Shown: positions 33,188 to 41,090 of the stretch, piece by piece
Layout: every line of letters starts with the position of its first letter
How positions within the stretch are numbered: position 1 is the first letter of the stretch
Assembly: GCF_001610835.1 (NCBI RefSeq)
Contig: NZ_CP011270.1
Span: 5,722,001-5,786,000, forward strand
Direction of reading: 5' to 3'
Length of the DNA: 64,000 nucleotides
DNA from: Planctomyces sp. SH-PL14
Lineage (GTDB): Bacteria; Planctomycetota; Planctomycetia; Planctomycetales; Planctomycetaceae
Notes under the pieces: generated by a model
The model's input: only the letters and a program-made list of their open reading frames with translations
What the model was told of the DNA's origin: nothing
The model's database searches: none
Position numbers and translations under genes: made by a program

Positions 33188-35803
33188 GTGACGCTGTTCG
33201 AACATGCCCTCCTGAGCAATGTCGTCTGGGCCGCCGCGCTCGCCGCCGGCGCCGCCCTGATCACGCGGTTCTTCGCCAGGCGAAGCCGCCGCGCTACCGC
33301 GCTCCTCCACGGCCTGTGGGTCCTGGTCCTCCTGCGGCTGATCATCCCGCCGGCCGTTTACCTCGCCTACACCGTCGCCCCGGTTCCGCTCTCCGCGAAG
33401 GCGCCCGACGCCGTGGCAGCCGTCGCCCCGACCAAGCCGCGAGTCTCCGCCGGCGCAATCACAACCGCAGACTCCACGGACAACCGCAGCGCGCAGCCGA
33501 TCCGCTCGAGCGTCTCACCCGCGACACCGCAGCCAACCGATCTCCTGCCGTCCCCCGCGTTCGCGACCGCTGTCGCCGAGCCGCGGAGCGAAAATCCATC
33601 GCTGGCTGCGCCCCGAAGAGCATCTCGTCCCGCCACCTCGCCGACCATCGCCGCCCCCCAACCGGCAAACTCCCTCGACGCCTGGCGTCTCGCCGCACTC
33701 GTCATCTGGAGCCTCGGAGCGATCCTCTGCGCGGCCACCGTTGCCCTCCAGGTGATCCGCTTCCGCCGCCTCCTCCGCGCCGCCCGCCCTGCGGATGAAA
33801 CCCTCCGTGAAGAAGTCGCCGGGATGACCCGCCGGCTCGGCCTCAAGCAGCCCCCCGAAGTCCTGATGATCCCCGCGCGGCTCCCGCCGCTCGTGTGGGC
33901 CTTCACCGGCCCGCCGCGGCTGCTGCTGCCCACGGAGCTGTGGGACCGCCTCGACGACGCCCAGCGGCAGACAGTCCTGGCCCATGAACTCGCTCATCTC
34001 CGGCGGCGGGACCACTGGGTCCGCTGGCTGGAGGCGGTCACGCTCGTCCTCTACTGGTGGAACCCGCTCGCCTGGTGGGCCCGCCGGCAGATCGAACGCT
34101 CCGAGGAACAGTGCTGCGACGCCTGGGTCGTCTGGGCCCTGCCGGACTCCGTCGACGCTTACGCCGAAGCCCTCGTGGCGACCACCGCGTTTCTCTCCGG
34201 TCCGCGTCCGCGCTGGCTCGTCGGGGCCACGGGGATCGGACGGATCACCGATCTCAAAAGGAGACTGAGCATGATCCTCACCGAGTCCGAAGCGGCCCCC
34301 CTCGCTCGCCCCGCGTCGCGCGCCGTCCTGATCGCGGGCGTCATGGCCGTCCTCCTCCTCCCCGCCTGGACCCCGGCGCCGGGCGAACCGCCGAAGCCCC
34401 CCGCGGATCCCGTCGCAGCCCCATCGCCCGCCCCACCGACGCCGCCGGCATCGCCTAAGCCGCCGGCGACCGAACTTCCGTCGCTCCCCTCGGTGACTCC
34501 TCCCCAGCCGGAGCCCAAGCCCGCTCCGCCGCCCCCCGACGTTCCCGCCGCGAAGCCGATGGAAAAGGAGCTGCCGCCAGGCGGACCACCGTCTCCACCA
34601 CCGACCGACACGCCCGCGCCACCGAAGCCGGCTCCCGTCGAACAGCCATCGCTGGGCCCGGTTCCCGAACCGTCCGGCGCTCCCGCCACAGCCCCGAAGG
34701 CGGTCGACGTCTGCCAGCCGGTCGAGGCGGAGATCGTCGAGTACGACACGTTCAACGGCCGGATCGAAGCCGCCGAAGCGGTCGAGATCCGCGCCCACGT
34801 CGGCGGCGTCCTGACCAGGGTCCCGCCGCGGGACAAGCCGATCGTCCAGAAAGGGGACCTGCTGTTCGAGATCGACCCCCGCCCGTTCCAGGCGGAGTGC
34901 CGGAAGGCCGAAGCGGAGGTCGCTCGATGCGAGGCGCAGGTGAAACTGAGAACCGCCAATCTCGAACGTGCGGTTCGACTGAAGAAATCCGACGCCATCT
35001 CCAGCGATGAGTACGCCCGGATCGAAGGGGAACGGGAGGACGCCATCGCGGCGCTGCGGGTCTCGCAGCCGGCCCTGGAGCTGGCGCGGCTCAAGGTGGA
35101 GTCGACGCAGATCACCGCTCCCATCAGCGGGCGGCTCAGCCAGCCGCGTCTCGTCCCCGGAGAGCTCGTCGGCGCCGACACGACGCTCCTGGCGACCATC
35201 GACTCCACGGATGCCATGCTCGTCGAGTTCCAGATGGACACGAATACGGTCCTGAAACGCGTGCGGGAGACCCGGCCCGGCGATGGGACCAGCGCTCCCA
35301 CCGGCCTGGCCCGCCTGATCGGCCTGCCGGTGGAGGTCATGCTGGACGAGAAGGATCCCCCGCGGCGCTCGGTCATCGAATCGACCGACTCGCGGATCGA
35401 GGCCAACCAGGCGGGAGCTCTTCGCTGTCGCGCCGCGATCCCGAACACGGACGGCCTCCTGCTGCCGGGACTCTTCGTCCGCCTGCGGATGCCGCTGCCG
35501 AGCTACCGGGCCCTCGTGGTGCCGGACGCGGCGGTCAATTTCAGTAGCAGTTCACACACAGAATCGGGAGTTCGGACGCGTCCGGTGTGCGTTGTCGACG
35601 AAGATGGCAAGGTGGAGCTCCGCTGGGTGGTGGTTGGTCAGCGCCTGTCGTCCGGGGTCGTGCCAATTCGGGAAGGTCTGAATGCCTCGGATTGGGTGGC
35701 GACGCAGTTTCTTCCGTCCATCCCCTCTACGCCTTCTCGCAAGATCAAGCTTATGACGAATAAGGTGGCTTTCCCGACGATTCCGAAGAAGACCGAGAAC
35801 TAG
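33188..35803 (+). CDS. M56 (BlaR1-type) membrane protease fused to HlyD-type efflux adaptor
   Basis: The product has 871 residues. The N-terminal part (about 1-395) is an M56 protease: membrane segments near 8-30, 40-62, 168-190 and 376-394, the zinc motif HELAH at 266-270 (QTVLAHELAHLRRRDHWVR) and a third-ligand region SEEQCCDAW at about 305-313. A Pro-rich linker follows (about 395-515). The C-terminal part (about 520-800) is a membrane-fusion adaptor: a lipoyl-like half-motif (VEIRAHVGGVLTRVPPRD, KPIVQKGDLLFEIDPRPFQA), a helical hairpin (CRKAEAEVARCEAQVKLRTA), the second half-motif (VESTQITAPISGRLSQPRLV) and beta-barrel parts. Translation starts at a GTG. With BlaI upstream it should form a signal-responsive pair; the adaptor end suggests the stimulus or output concerns efflux. 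No transporter gene follows. Confidence 0.8.
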   Translation: MTLFEHALLSNVVWAAALAAGAALITRFFARRSRRATALLHGLWVLVLLRLIIPPAVYLAYTVAPVPLSAKAPDAVAAVAPTKPRVSAGAITTADSTDNRSAQPIRSSVSPATPQPTDLLPSPAFATAVAEPRSENPSLAAPRRASRPATSPTIAAPQPANSLDAWRLAALVIWSLGAILCAATVALQVIRFRRLLRAARPADETLREEVAGMTRRLGLKQPPEVLMIPARLPPLVWAFTGPPRLLLPTELWDRLDDAQRQTVLAHELAHLRRRDHWVRWLEAVTLVLYWWNPLAWWARRQIERSEEQCCDAWVVWALPDSVDAYAEALVATTAFLSGPRPRWLVGATGIGRITDLKRRLSMILTESEAAPLARPASRAVLIAGVMAVLLLPAWTPAPGEPPKPPADPVAAPSPAPPTPPASPKPPATELPSLPSVTPPQPEPKPAPPPPDVPAAKPMEKELPPGGPPSPPPTDTPAPPKPAPVEQPSLGPVPEPSGAPATAPKAVDVCQPVEAEIVEYDTFNGRIEAAEAVEIRAHVGGVLTRVPPRDKPIVQKGDLLFEIDPRPFQAECRKAEAEVARCEAQVKLRTANLERAVRLKKSDAISSDEYARIEGEREDAIAALRVSQPALELARLKVESTQITAPISGRLSQPRLVPGELVGADTTLLATIDSTDAMLVEFQMDTNTVLKRVRETRPGDGTSAPTGLARLIGLPVEVMLDEKDPPRRSVIESTDSRIEANQAGALRCRAAIPNTDGLLLPGLFVRLRMPLPSYRALVVPDAAVNFSSSSHTESGVRTRPVCVVDEDGKVELRWVVVGQRLSSGVVPIREGLNASDWVATQFLPSIPSTPSRKIKLMTNKVAFPTIPKKTEN

Positions 35804-35824
35804 GTGCGAGGCCGGCGCCGGACC

Positions 35825-36181
35825 TCATACGATCGCGTCCGCAGCCCCGAACTCGGACAGGATACCCGCCAGCCCCGCCGACAGGACCGCGCGCTCCGGC
35901 GCCATCAGTTGCTCGGCGTACGGGCTGCTGTTGTCGACGGGGGGCTGAGCGGCCCGGCGAGCCCTCAGCAGCTTCACGCGAAGATTCAGGACCCGCTCCG
36001 CGACCTGCCGAACCGCTTTCGCCTTCGCCGCCACGTCGGCCGGCGGTGCGCCGCGAAAGGCGACGACCGCGCGGCGGAGAACCGCCTCGGCATCCTCCAG
36101 CTTGGTCTGATGTGTCAGCCAGGTGAACTGGCCCCGCCACTGCGCCATCCGCCGCCTCGCCTCGCGCCCGTTGTTGACCAT
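35825..36181 (-). CDS. Hypothetical small helical protein
   Basis: The product has 118 residues, mostly helical (MAQWRGQFTWLTHQTKLEDA, EAVLRRAVVAFRG, VAAKAKAVRQVAERVLNLRV, KLLRARRAAQ). There is no signal peptide. The ATG at 36181 is chosen because the frame further upstream runs through AGTCCCG-type repeats and has no coding character. It converges on the M56-adaptor gene, ending 21 bases from its stop. No family is recognised, and a non-coding region is possible. Confidence 0.4.
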   Translation of the reverse strand: MVNNGREARRRMAQWRGQFTWLTHQTKLEDAEAVLRRAVVAFRGAPPADVAAKAKAVRQVAERVLNLRVKLLRARRAAQPPVDNSSPYAEQLMAPERAVLSAGLAGILSEFGAADAIV

Positions 36182-36289
36182 CCGGACAACGTCGCCGGAA
36201 TCCGGGTTCGGCCATGACGAAGGAGGCGAGTCGATTCGTGCGGTCGAGGCCTCGCGACCGCATGACCGTCTGTTGCACCACAAGAGGCC

Positions 36290-36515
36290 TCTGAAGTCCC
36301 GCCAGGGACGGCCGAAAATCGCCCACCACTTCAGTGGTGGGGATCCGCCACGCCGAGCACGGGCAGTCCCGTTAGGGACGAGAGAGAATCGGGGGGCCGC
36401 GAACCGTTGTGTTCTTCCGTCCCTGCCGGGACTCGGACGAGATCCCGTCGTGTCCCCCCCACCCTTGAAACGGGGGGCTATTGTCTGTCGTCCCTGCCGG
36501 GACTCATTTTTCACG
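36290..36515. repeat. Cluster of AGTCCCG..GGGACG elements (repeat D)
   Basis: Four copies of a short dyad: GAAGTCCCGCCAGGGACGG (about 36294), CAGTCCCGTTAGGGACGAG (36365), CGTCCCTGCCGGGACTCG (36419) and CGTCCCTGCCGGGACTCA (36489), the last two inverted. Each is AGTCCC-N3-4-GGGAC. Associated motifs are CCCACCACTTCAGTGGTGGG, a perfect palindrome, and CCCCACCCTTGAAACGGGG. Further copies are at 36727 and at 60873 and 60946. A stretch with TCTGTGTGCATCTGTGTTG follows (36518-36552), an element also seen at 37894 and 41821. No gene is evident in the surrounding gap (36182-36899). Confidence 0.8.
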
Positions 36516-36586
36516 GCCGCTCTGATCTGTGTGCATCTGTGTTGATCTGTGGCTCAATTCCTTCGGAGAGGCAGGTTGAGCGCGGA

Positions 36587-36686
36587 ATCAGGGGGCTGAC
36601 GCGCGGGGTTATCAGGGGGCTGACGCGCGGGGTTATCAGGGGGCTGACGCGCGGGGTTATCAGGGGGCTGACGCCCCCCGCTCGCC
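36587..36686 (-). repeat. Tandem array of truncated repeat B units
   Basis: Three full 24-base units (ATCAGGGGGCTGACGCGC then GGGGTT) start at 36587, 36611 and 36635. A fourth at 36659 continues instead into the complete reverse repeat B (TCAGGGGGCTGACGCCCC, CCGCTCGCC). The array thus grew from the left half of one repeat B copy, probably by slippage. It is not a CRISPR: there are no spacers. Confidence 0.9.
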
Positions 36687-36899
36687 TTTATGGCGATGTG
36701 TTGTTCGCGCGGACGTGTTGGTGCGCTGAAGTCCCGCCAGGGACGAAAGGCCGCCTCGTCCGTCCTCTCTCGACCTTCCGCCTGAACCCCTTCCGCCTTC
36801 AGCCTCTCCCCCCTCCGCCCCTCCCAACGGCCTGAAACTTGCTCGAACTCTCGTCCAGACGACACAATCGACCCGACGCCCTCACCGCGGAGACTCACC

Positions 36900-37442
36900 A
36901 TGACTGACGTCACCCTCGAAGGCCCCGCCGCCAGCGCCTTTGCCGACCCCGCCCAGGCCCAGCAGGCGGTCGAAGCCCTCAAGCAGGCCGGCTATCGCGA
37001 CGACCAGATCGGCATCGTCTCCAAAGACTCCGTCGAAGGTCATCGCCCCGCCGCCGACCGCAACGGCGAAATCCGCACACGCGAAAGCCGCATCAAGGAA
37101 GGGGCCGCCGCCGGCATGGCGGTCGGCGCCGGCCTCGCGGCCATGTTCGGCAGCGTCCTGTGGGGGGCCAGCGTCCTCAGCGGCGTCATCCCCGGCATCG
37201 GCCCCATCATCGCCGGTGGCACGCTCGGCGTCCTCCTGACCACCACGGTCGCCGGAGCCGCAGCCGCCAGCCTCGGCGGGACGCTCCAGGGGATCGGCCT
37301 CACAGAGCAGGACGCCCGGTTCTACGAAGCGGAACTCCACGCCGGCCGGACGATCATCACCGTCCAGGGCGAAGGGATGGACGACGCCCAGGAGATCCTC
37401 ACCCGGCACGGCGGCTACGACCGCATGACGAACCGGGCTTAG
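36900..37442 (+). CDS. General stress protein 17M-like (YflT-type) membrane protein
   Basis: The product has 180 residues. The start (TLEGPAASAFADPAQAQQAV, EALKQAGYRDDQIGIVSKDS) matches the heat-induced stress protein YflT/17M-like domain, in which a helix and strand recognise low-complexity hydrophobic partners. A glycine-rich hydrophobic middle (AAAGMAVGAGLAAMFGSVLW, IPGIGPIIAGGTLGVLLTT) looks membrane-inserting. The end repeats the N-terminal strand-helix pattern (FYEAELHAGRTIITVQGEG). Such proteins are stress-induced in many bacteria, but their activity is unknown. ATG at 36900 follows CGGAGACTCACC. The gene after it (37497) shares its strand. Confidence 0.75.
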   Translation: MTDVTLEGPAASAFADPAQAQQAVEALKQAGYRDDQIGIVSKDSVEGHRPAADRNGEIRTRESRIKEGAAAGMAVGAGLAAMFGSVLWGASVLSGVIPGIGPIIAGGTLGVLLTTTVAGAAAASLGGTLQGIGLTEQDARFYEAELHAGRTIITVQGEGMDDAQEILTRHGGYDRMTNRA

Positions 37443-37496
37443 GGTGGGACTGGGGCCAGGGATAAGAGACCGGGGACTGGAGAGTAGGGACGAGGG

Positions 37497-37802
37497 ATGC
37501 CGGAGATGTCCGATGAGCCTGAGCTGCTGACCGTTCTTCGCGAGATCCGCGACATCCAGCGTCAGCACCTCGAGGCCTACCAGAAGGCGACCGCGGCGAC
37601 CCAGGTCGAGCTCGAGCGACAGCGCCGCATCCAGGAGGAGCAGATCGCCCGGGTCCGCTCGTTCCAGGCGTTCTACCGCGTCGTCGTCATCGTGGCGACG
37701 ATCGTGATCCTGTGGGGCTTCTACTACCTCTGGAAGCTGGACCTCGCCAACAACGCCCGCCGACCGATGCTGAAGCCGGTCGAGGTCGAATACACGCTCT
37801 GA
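37497..37802 (+). CDS. Small coiled-coil, single-pass membrane protein
   Basis: The product has 101 residues: a long coiled coil (LLTVLREIRDIQRQHLEAYQ, KATAATQVELERQRRIQEEQ), one membrane helix (FYRVVVIVATIVILWGFYYL) and a short tail ending VEVEYTL. The ATG at 37497 or the in-frame ATG at 37506 may be used. It follows the stress protein by 54 bases and may be co-transcribed. Size and layout are common in planctomycetes; no function is assigned. Confidence 0.65.
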   Translation: MPEMSDEPELLTVLREIRDIQRQHLEAYQKATAATQVELERQRRIQEEQIARVRSFQAFYRVVVIVATIVILWGFYYLWKLDLANNARRPMLKPVEVEYTL

Positions 37803-37829
37803 CCGGTCCCCGAGGCCTTCGGATTTGTC

Positions 37830-37935
37830 AAACATAGAGGCACGGAGGTCACGGAGAGGAGACCAGGAGACAAGACTGCCTGCAGATGCATCCCTGTTTT
37901 TATCTGTGTCGATCTGTGTTCATCCGTGGCCCCCA
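37830..37935. repeat. CACGGAGGTCACGGAGAGG and CATCTGTG-type elements
   Basis: A stretch with AGAGGCACGGAGGTCACGGA (37838) and TTATCTGTGTCGATCTGTGT plus TCATCCGTGG (37897-37928). Close relatives of the second part occur at 36518-36552 and 41821-41850. They lie between genes and look like dispersed short repeats; I see no structure that explains them. Confidence 0.6.
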
Positions 37936-38014
37936 CTCTTCCGCCTCCTCCGCGCCCTCCGTTCCTCTGTGTTTCAACCTGTCTGCGTTTCCACTCGTGA
38001 GCCACCGGCTCCGC

Positions 38015-38401
38015 TCACCGCTTCCGGAACGGAATCAGCTGCCGCAGCCGCGGGTCGCGGAAGTACAGCCCCAGCCACAGAACCACCCCGATGATCACCG
38101 GCGCGATAAACGGCTCCTTCCCCCGCACGTGGACCTCGGTCGCCCCTCCCAGGTACCCGGTCAGCAGGATCGCCCCCAGCACGGCGGTCTGCGGGATCAG
38201 ATAGATCACCGCACAGGCGATCTCGACAATCCCGATCGTCCGCATCTGCTCCATCGTGTAGCCCATCTTCTCCACCTGCGGGATCATCTCGGCCGGCGGA
38301 TTGAGCTTGAAGTACGCGCTCATGGCAAAGAGCGGGATCGGAAGGATGGAAAGAATCCGTCCGGTCCAGATCTTCCACTTGGTCTGTGTCATTTCCGTCA
38401 T
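38015..38401 (-). CDS. DoxX-like family membrane protein
   Basis: The product has 128 residues and four membrane helices: TGRILSILPIPLFAMSAYFK, GIVEIACAVIYLIPQTAVLG, AILLTGYLGGATEVHVRG and FIAPVIIGVVLWLGLYF. The YLGGATxxHVR motif and the short size match the DoxX_2 group. DoxX proteins are linked to quinone- or redox-associated membrane functions in some bacteria, but most members have no known role. ATG at 38401. The divergent gene at 38698 is 296 bases away and that stretch shows no recognisable element. Confidence 0.8.
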   Translation of the reverse strand: MTEMTQTKWKIWTGRILSILPIPLFAMSAYFKLNPPAEMIPQVEKMGYTMEQMRTIGIVEIACAVIYLIPQTAVLGAILLTGYLGGATEVHVRGKEPFIAPVIIGVVLWLGLYFRDPRLRQLIPFRKR

Positions 38402-38697
38402 CGAAGTCGGTCCTGTTACGCTGGTCGTCGGTGCAACGGGGCGCTGGGCCGGGTCTGTGGAGCGAGTCGAAACCGTTCCAACAACATTCTCCGGCCACCC
38501 CGCGGGACGACGCGGCGAAGCGTCATCCTACCCCATGCGTCGTTCGAATCTGGCGAGCCTCGACAACAATCCGCCAGAATTCCGAAGCCGCTCCGTACGC
38601 CGACCGGAAGTGCCACCGCGGGAAGCCATACCCCAATCGTCGCGGGACACCACCGCGACGACTCAACCCAGCCGACACCCCTGAAGAAGCCCCCCCC

Positions 38698-39222
38698 ATG
38701 CCCACGAACCTCTCCGACTTCGACTTCAGCGACTTCTGGCATCACGGCGAATACGTCGACGGCCTCGCCGAAGGCCCTCCGTCGCCCGCCATGATCGCGG
38801 AGCTCGAAAAGGAGCTCGGGTATCGGCTCCCCCCCGCCTACATCGCTCTCTGTCGCGACAAGAACGGCGGCCTCCCCCGGAAGTGCTACCACGCCGCGCC
38901 GCACGCCACCTCCTACGGAGACGAGGGCTTTATTGAAGTCGCGGAGATCTACGCGATCGGCCGCACCGCCCCCTGGGCCCTCGGTCGCGAAGGCTGCGAC
39001 AACGCCTTCTGGGTCGGCGAATGCCTCTATCCCGCCGTCGGGGTCTACTTCGCGAACGCCCCCGACCAGGGACACCAGATGCTCGCGCTCGACTATCGGA
39101 AATGCGGCCCCCAGGGCGAACCGTCGGTCGTTCTGGTCGACGAGATCGAGGAGTACCGGATCGTCTCCCTCGCCCCGGACTTCGAGACCTTCATCCGCGG
39201 CCTCAAAGCCGAAGCCCCCTGA
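38698..39222 (+). CDS. SMI1/KNR4 (SUKH)-family protein
   Basis: The product has 174 residues. The SUKH core is visible: SPAMIAELEKELGYRLPPAY, IALCRDKNGGLPRKCYH and later FIEVAEIYAIGRT, plus VVLVDEIEEYRIVSLAPDFE, FIRGLKAE. The LGYxLPxxYxxLxxxxNGG string is diagnostic. SUKH domains serve as immunity proteins against contact-dependent toxins or as general interaction domains; no toxin gene is nearby, so the role is open. The ATG at 38698 follows GAAGAAGCCCCC. A repeat B copy begins 18 bases after the stop. Confidence 0.8.
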   Translation: MPTNLSDFDFSDFWHHGEYVDGLAEGPPSPAMIAELEKELGYRLPPAYIALCRDKNGGLPRKCYHAAPHATSYGDEGFIEVAEIYAIGRTAPWALGREGCDNAFWVGECLYPAVGVYFANAPDQGHQMLALDYRKCGPQGEPSVVLVDEIEEYRIVSLAPDFETFIRGLKAEAP

Positions 39223-39239
39223 GCCCCGTCGTCCCAGAA

Positions 39240-39370
39240 GGCGAGCGGGGGGCGTCAGCCCCCTGATGGCTCCGCTCGTGCAAGTCGCCCCCGGACGCTC
39301 CGGCCCAAAGGGCCAACCGTTCTGTTCTCTCCTCCGCGTCTCTGCGGACCCTTCGTCGCTGCGAAGAGGA
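39240..39370. repeat. Repeat mosaic: B copy and GGCCCAAAGGGCC palindrome
   Basis: Repeat B at 39240-39268 (GGCGAGCGGGGGGCGTCAGC), then CCGGCCCAAAGGGCCAACCG near 39298 and CTCCTCCGCGTCTCTGCGG near 39330. The order B, GGCCC palindrome, CGCGTCTC element, repeat A left module is the same as at 32250-32646, so this is one composite block present twice. Confidence 0.8.
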
Positions 39371-39501
39371 GATGGGGGCATCCGACACCCGTCTCGCGCT
39401 TGGACAGCAGCTCCTTCAGACAACTCTCGACGGCCAGGCCTCCGGCGGGCAAAGGGGCGTTGCCCCTCTGCACTCCCCACCAGGGTGCCCCTGGACCCGG
39501 T
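39371..39501 (-). repeat. Repeat A, left module only (reverse), copy 11
   Basis: A reverse left-half copy from GATGGGGGCATCCGACACC to CAGGGTGCCCCTGGACCCGG. The hairpin arms are AGGGGC and GCCCCT with loop GTT. It belongs to the same composite block as copy 10. Confidence 0.85.
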
Positions 39502-39578
39502 GAGGACATCGACCAACGCTCACGTCCCCATATCTACCTTCCGCCTGAACCCCTTCCGCCTTCAGCCTCCCCCCTCCC

Positions 39579-41090
39579 TCACAACGTCCGCAGCCACCGC
39601 TCCAGATCCACCGCCCGATTCACCGTCAGCATGCTGAACGCCCCCGCCGCCGCCACCACCTGGTCGTCATGCGCCCCGTTCGGCGCCGCCAGCAACTCAT
39701 CAACGAAAGCCCGCGTCCACTCCCCCTCCACAAGAACCACGTTCCCACTCTCCACCTGCGCCGCCAGGTTCATCCACCGCCCCGGAATCTCCTCCCCCTG
39801 CACATAGCTCCGCCGCCCCGTCACCCGGTCCGGCCGCGCCCGAAGCCCCGCCAGCTGCTGCAGCATCCGGTCCGTCGACTCCGCCCCCAGCCCCGTCGGC
39901 CGCTCGATATACGTCTCCGGCGGATTCCGAAACCGCGACTGGTCTCTTAACGCCGTCTCGGCAATCAGCCGCTCCCGCTCCCGATACCCCACCTGCTGCC
40001 GCGCCACATCGCACACGTAATAGATCCCATCCGCCTCCGCCATCAGCACGCCCACGGTCCAGTCCCCGCCCCCCTGCGTCCCCGCCGTATCCCAGTACCG
40101 GACCGCCCGCCCATCGACCGGCCACCGCAAAGTCCGCCGCGACAGAAACTCCAGCCGGAAGATATCCCCCTCCGCCGCCGTCGGCCGCTGCTGAAGCTGC
40201 CCCGCCGCCCGCAGCGATCCCATCCCCCGCTCCAGCTCCTGCACCGAGGCCTCGTCGAAGAGGGCTGGCCACAACAGCCCCCCCGCCTCCGTCCGCGGAT
40301 CGACCGCGCATCGCCCCGCCTCAAACCGCATCGGCAGGCACAGGTGCTCGTATCCGCCCTGCGCGATGAGATGCCCGCTCAGGTCCTGCGTATGCAGCCG
40401 CTGCATGCAGACCACCCGCCGCGCCTTCCGCGACCGCCCCCGCGACGTGATCGTCCCATCCCACCACGACAGCGCCTCCTGCCGCTGCGCCGCGCTCTCG
40501 GTCTGCCGGACGTTGTGCGGGTCGTCGCACACGATCACGTCCGGATGATCCCCCGTCCCGCGGCCCCCCACGCTCGTCGCCAGCCGATACCCGCCGCTCG
40601 TGTTCTGAAACCACGTCTTGAGGTTCGCGTCCCCCGTGAGCCGCACCGGCCACTGCCGCTGATACCACGGCGACGTCACGATCACCCGGCACTTCATGGA
40701 GTCCCGCGTCGCCAAGTCCTGCATGTAGCTCGCAAAGAACCACCGGCTCTCCGGCCACCCGCCCGGCCCCCACGCCCAGCAGGGCCAGAAGACGGAGGCC
40801 AGGAGCGACTTCATGCACCCCGGTGGAATGTTGATGAGCAGCTTGTCATCCGGCGTCACGAGACACCGCTCCAGCCGCCCGCAGAGGAGATGCAGGTGCC
40901 AGTTGTCGACGAACGGCACCGCCGGCTCGACGATCTCCCACGCCTCGCGAACAAACTCGTGCAGCGACACCCGTCGCGGCGGAGGCGCAACCGCCCCGTC
41001 GCGATTCTCCCGCCGGAGCCGCGCGAGCTCTTCAAGAATCTCAAGCCGGGTCAGCACGCCCACCTTTATCGGCCCGCCCCGTTCCGTCAC
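39579..41090 (-). CDS. Phage-type terminase large subunit
   Basis: The product has 503 residues, normal for TerL. The ATPase half has a Walker A-like NIPPGCMKS at 87-95 (Met in place of the usual Gly/Ala before Lys), Walker B VIVCDD at 185-190 and a coupling region around RRVVCMQRLHTQDLSGHL. The nuclease half has RYWDTAGTQGGGDWTVGVL (Asp334), ETYIERPTGLGAE (Glu396) and NGAHDDQVVAAAGAF (Asp475/476), the three acidic positions of the RNase H-like fold. TerL packages DNA into procapsids. The start is a GTG at 41090. No portal, protease or capsid gene is adjacent; only a small-subunit-like gene lies 1.15 kb upstream. It may be a remnant or part of a dispersed gene-transfer system. Confidence 0.85.
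   Translation of the reverse strand: MTERGGPIKVGVLTRLEILEELARLRRENRDGAVAPPPRRVSLHEFVREAWEIVEPAVPFVDNWHLHLLCGRLERCLVTPDDKLLINIPPGCMKSLLASVFWPCWAWGPGGWPESRWFFASYMQDLATRDSMKCRVIVTSPWYQRQWPVRLTGDANLKTWFQNTSGGYRLATSVGGRGTGDHPDVIVCDDPHNVRQTESAAQRQEALSWWDGTITSRGRSRKARRVVCMQRLHTQDLSGHLIAQGGYEHLCLPMRFEAGRCAVDPRTEAGGLLWPALFDEASVQELERGMGSLRAAGQLQQRPTAAEGDIFRLEFLSRRTLRWPVDGRAVRYWDTAGTQGGGDWTVGVLMAEADGIYYVCDVARQQVGYRERERLIAETALRDQSRFRNPPETYIERPTGLGAESTDRMLQQLAGLRARPDRVTGRRSYVQGEEIPGRWMNLAAQVESGNVVLVEGEWTRAFVDELLAAPNGAHDDQVVAAAGAFSMLTVNRAVDLERWLRTL

Noticed and set aside
36587-36686. Possible CRISPR array
   Set aside because: Units are head to tail with no spacers, and derive from the repeat B hairpin; no cas genes are present.
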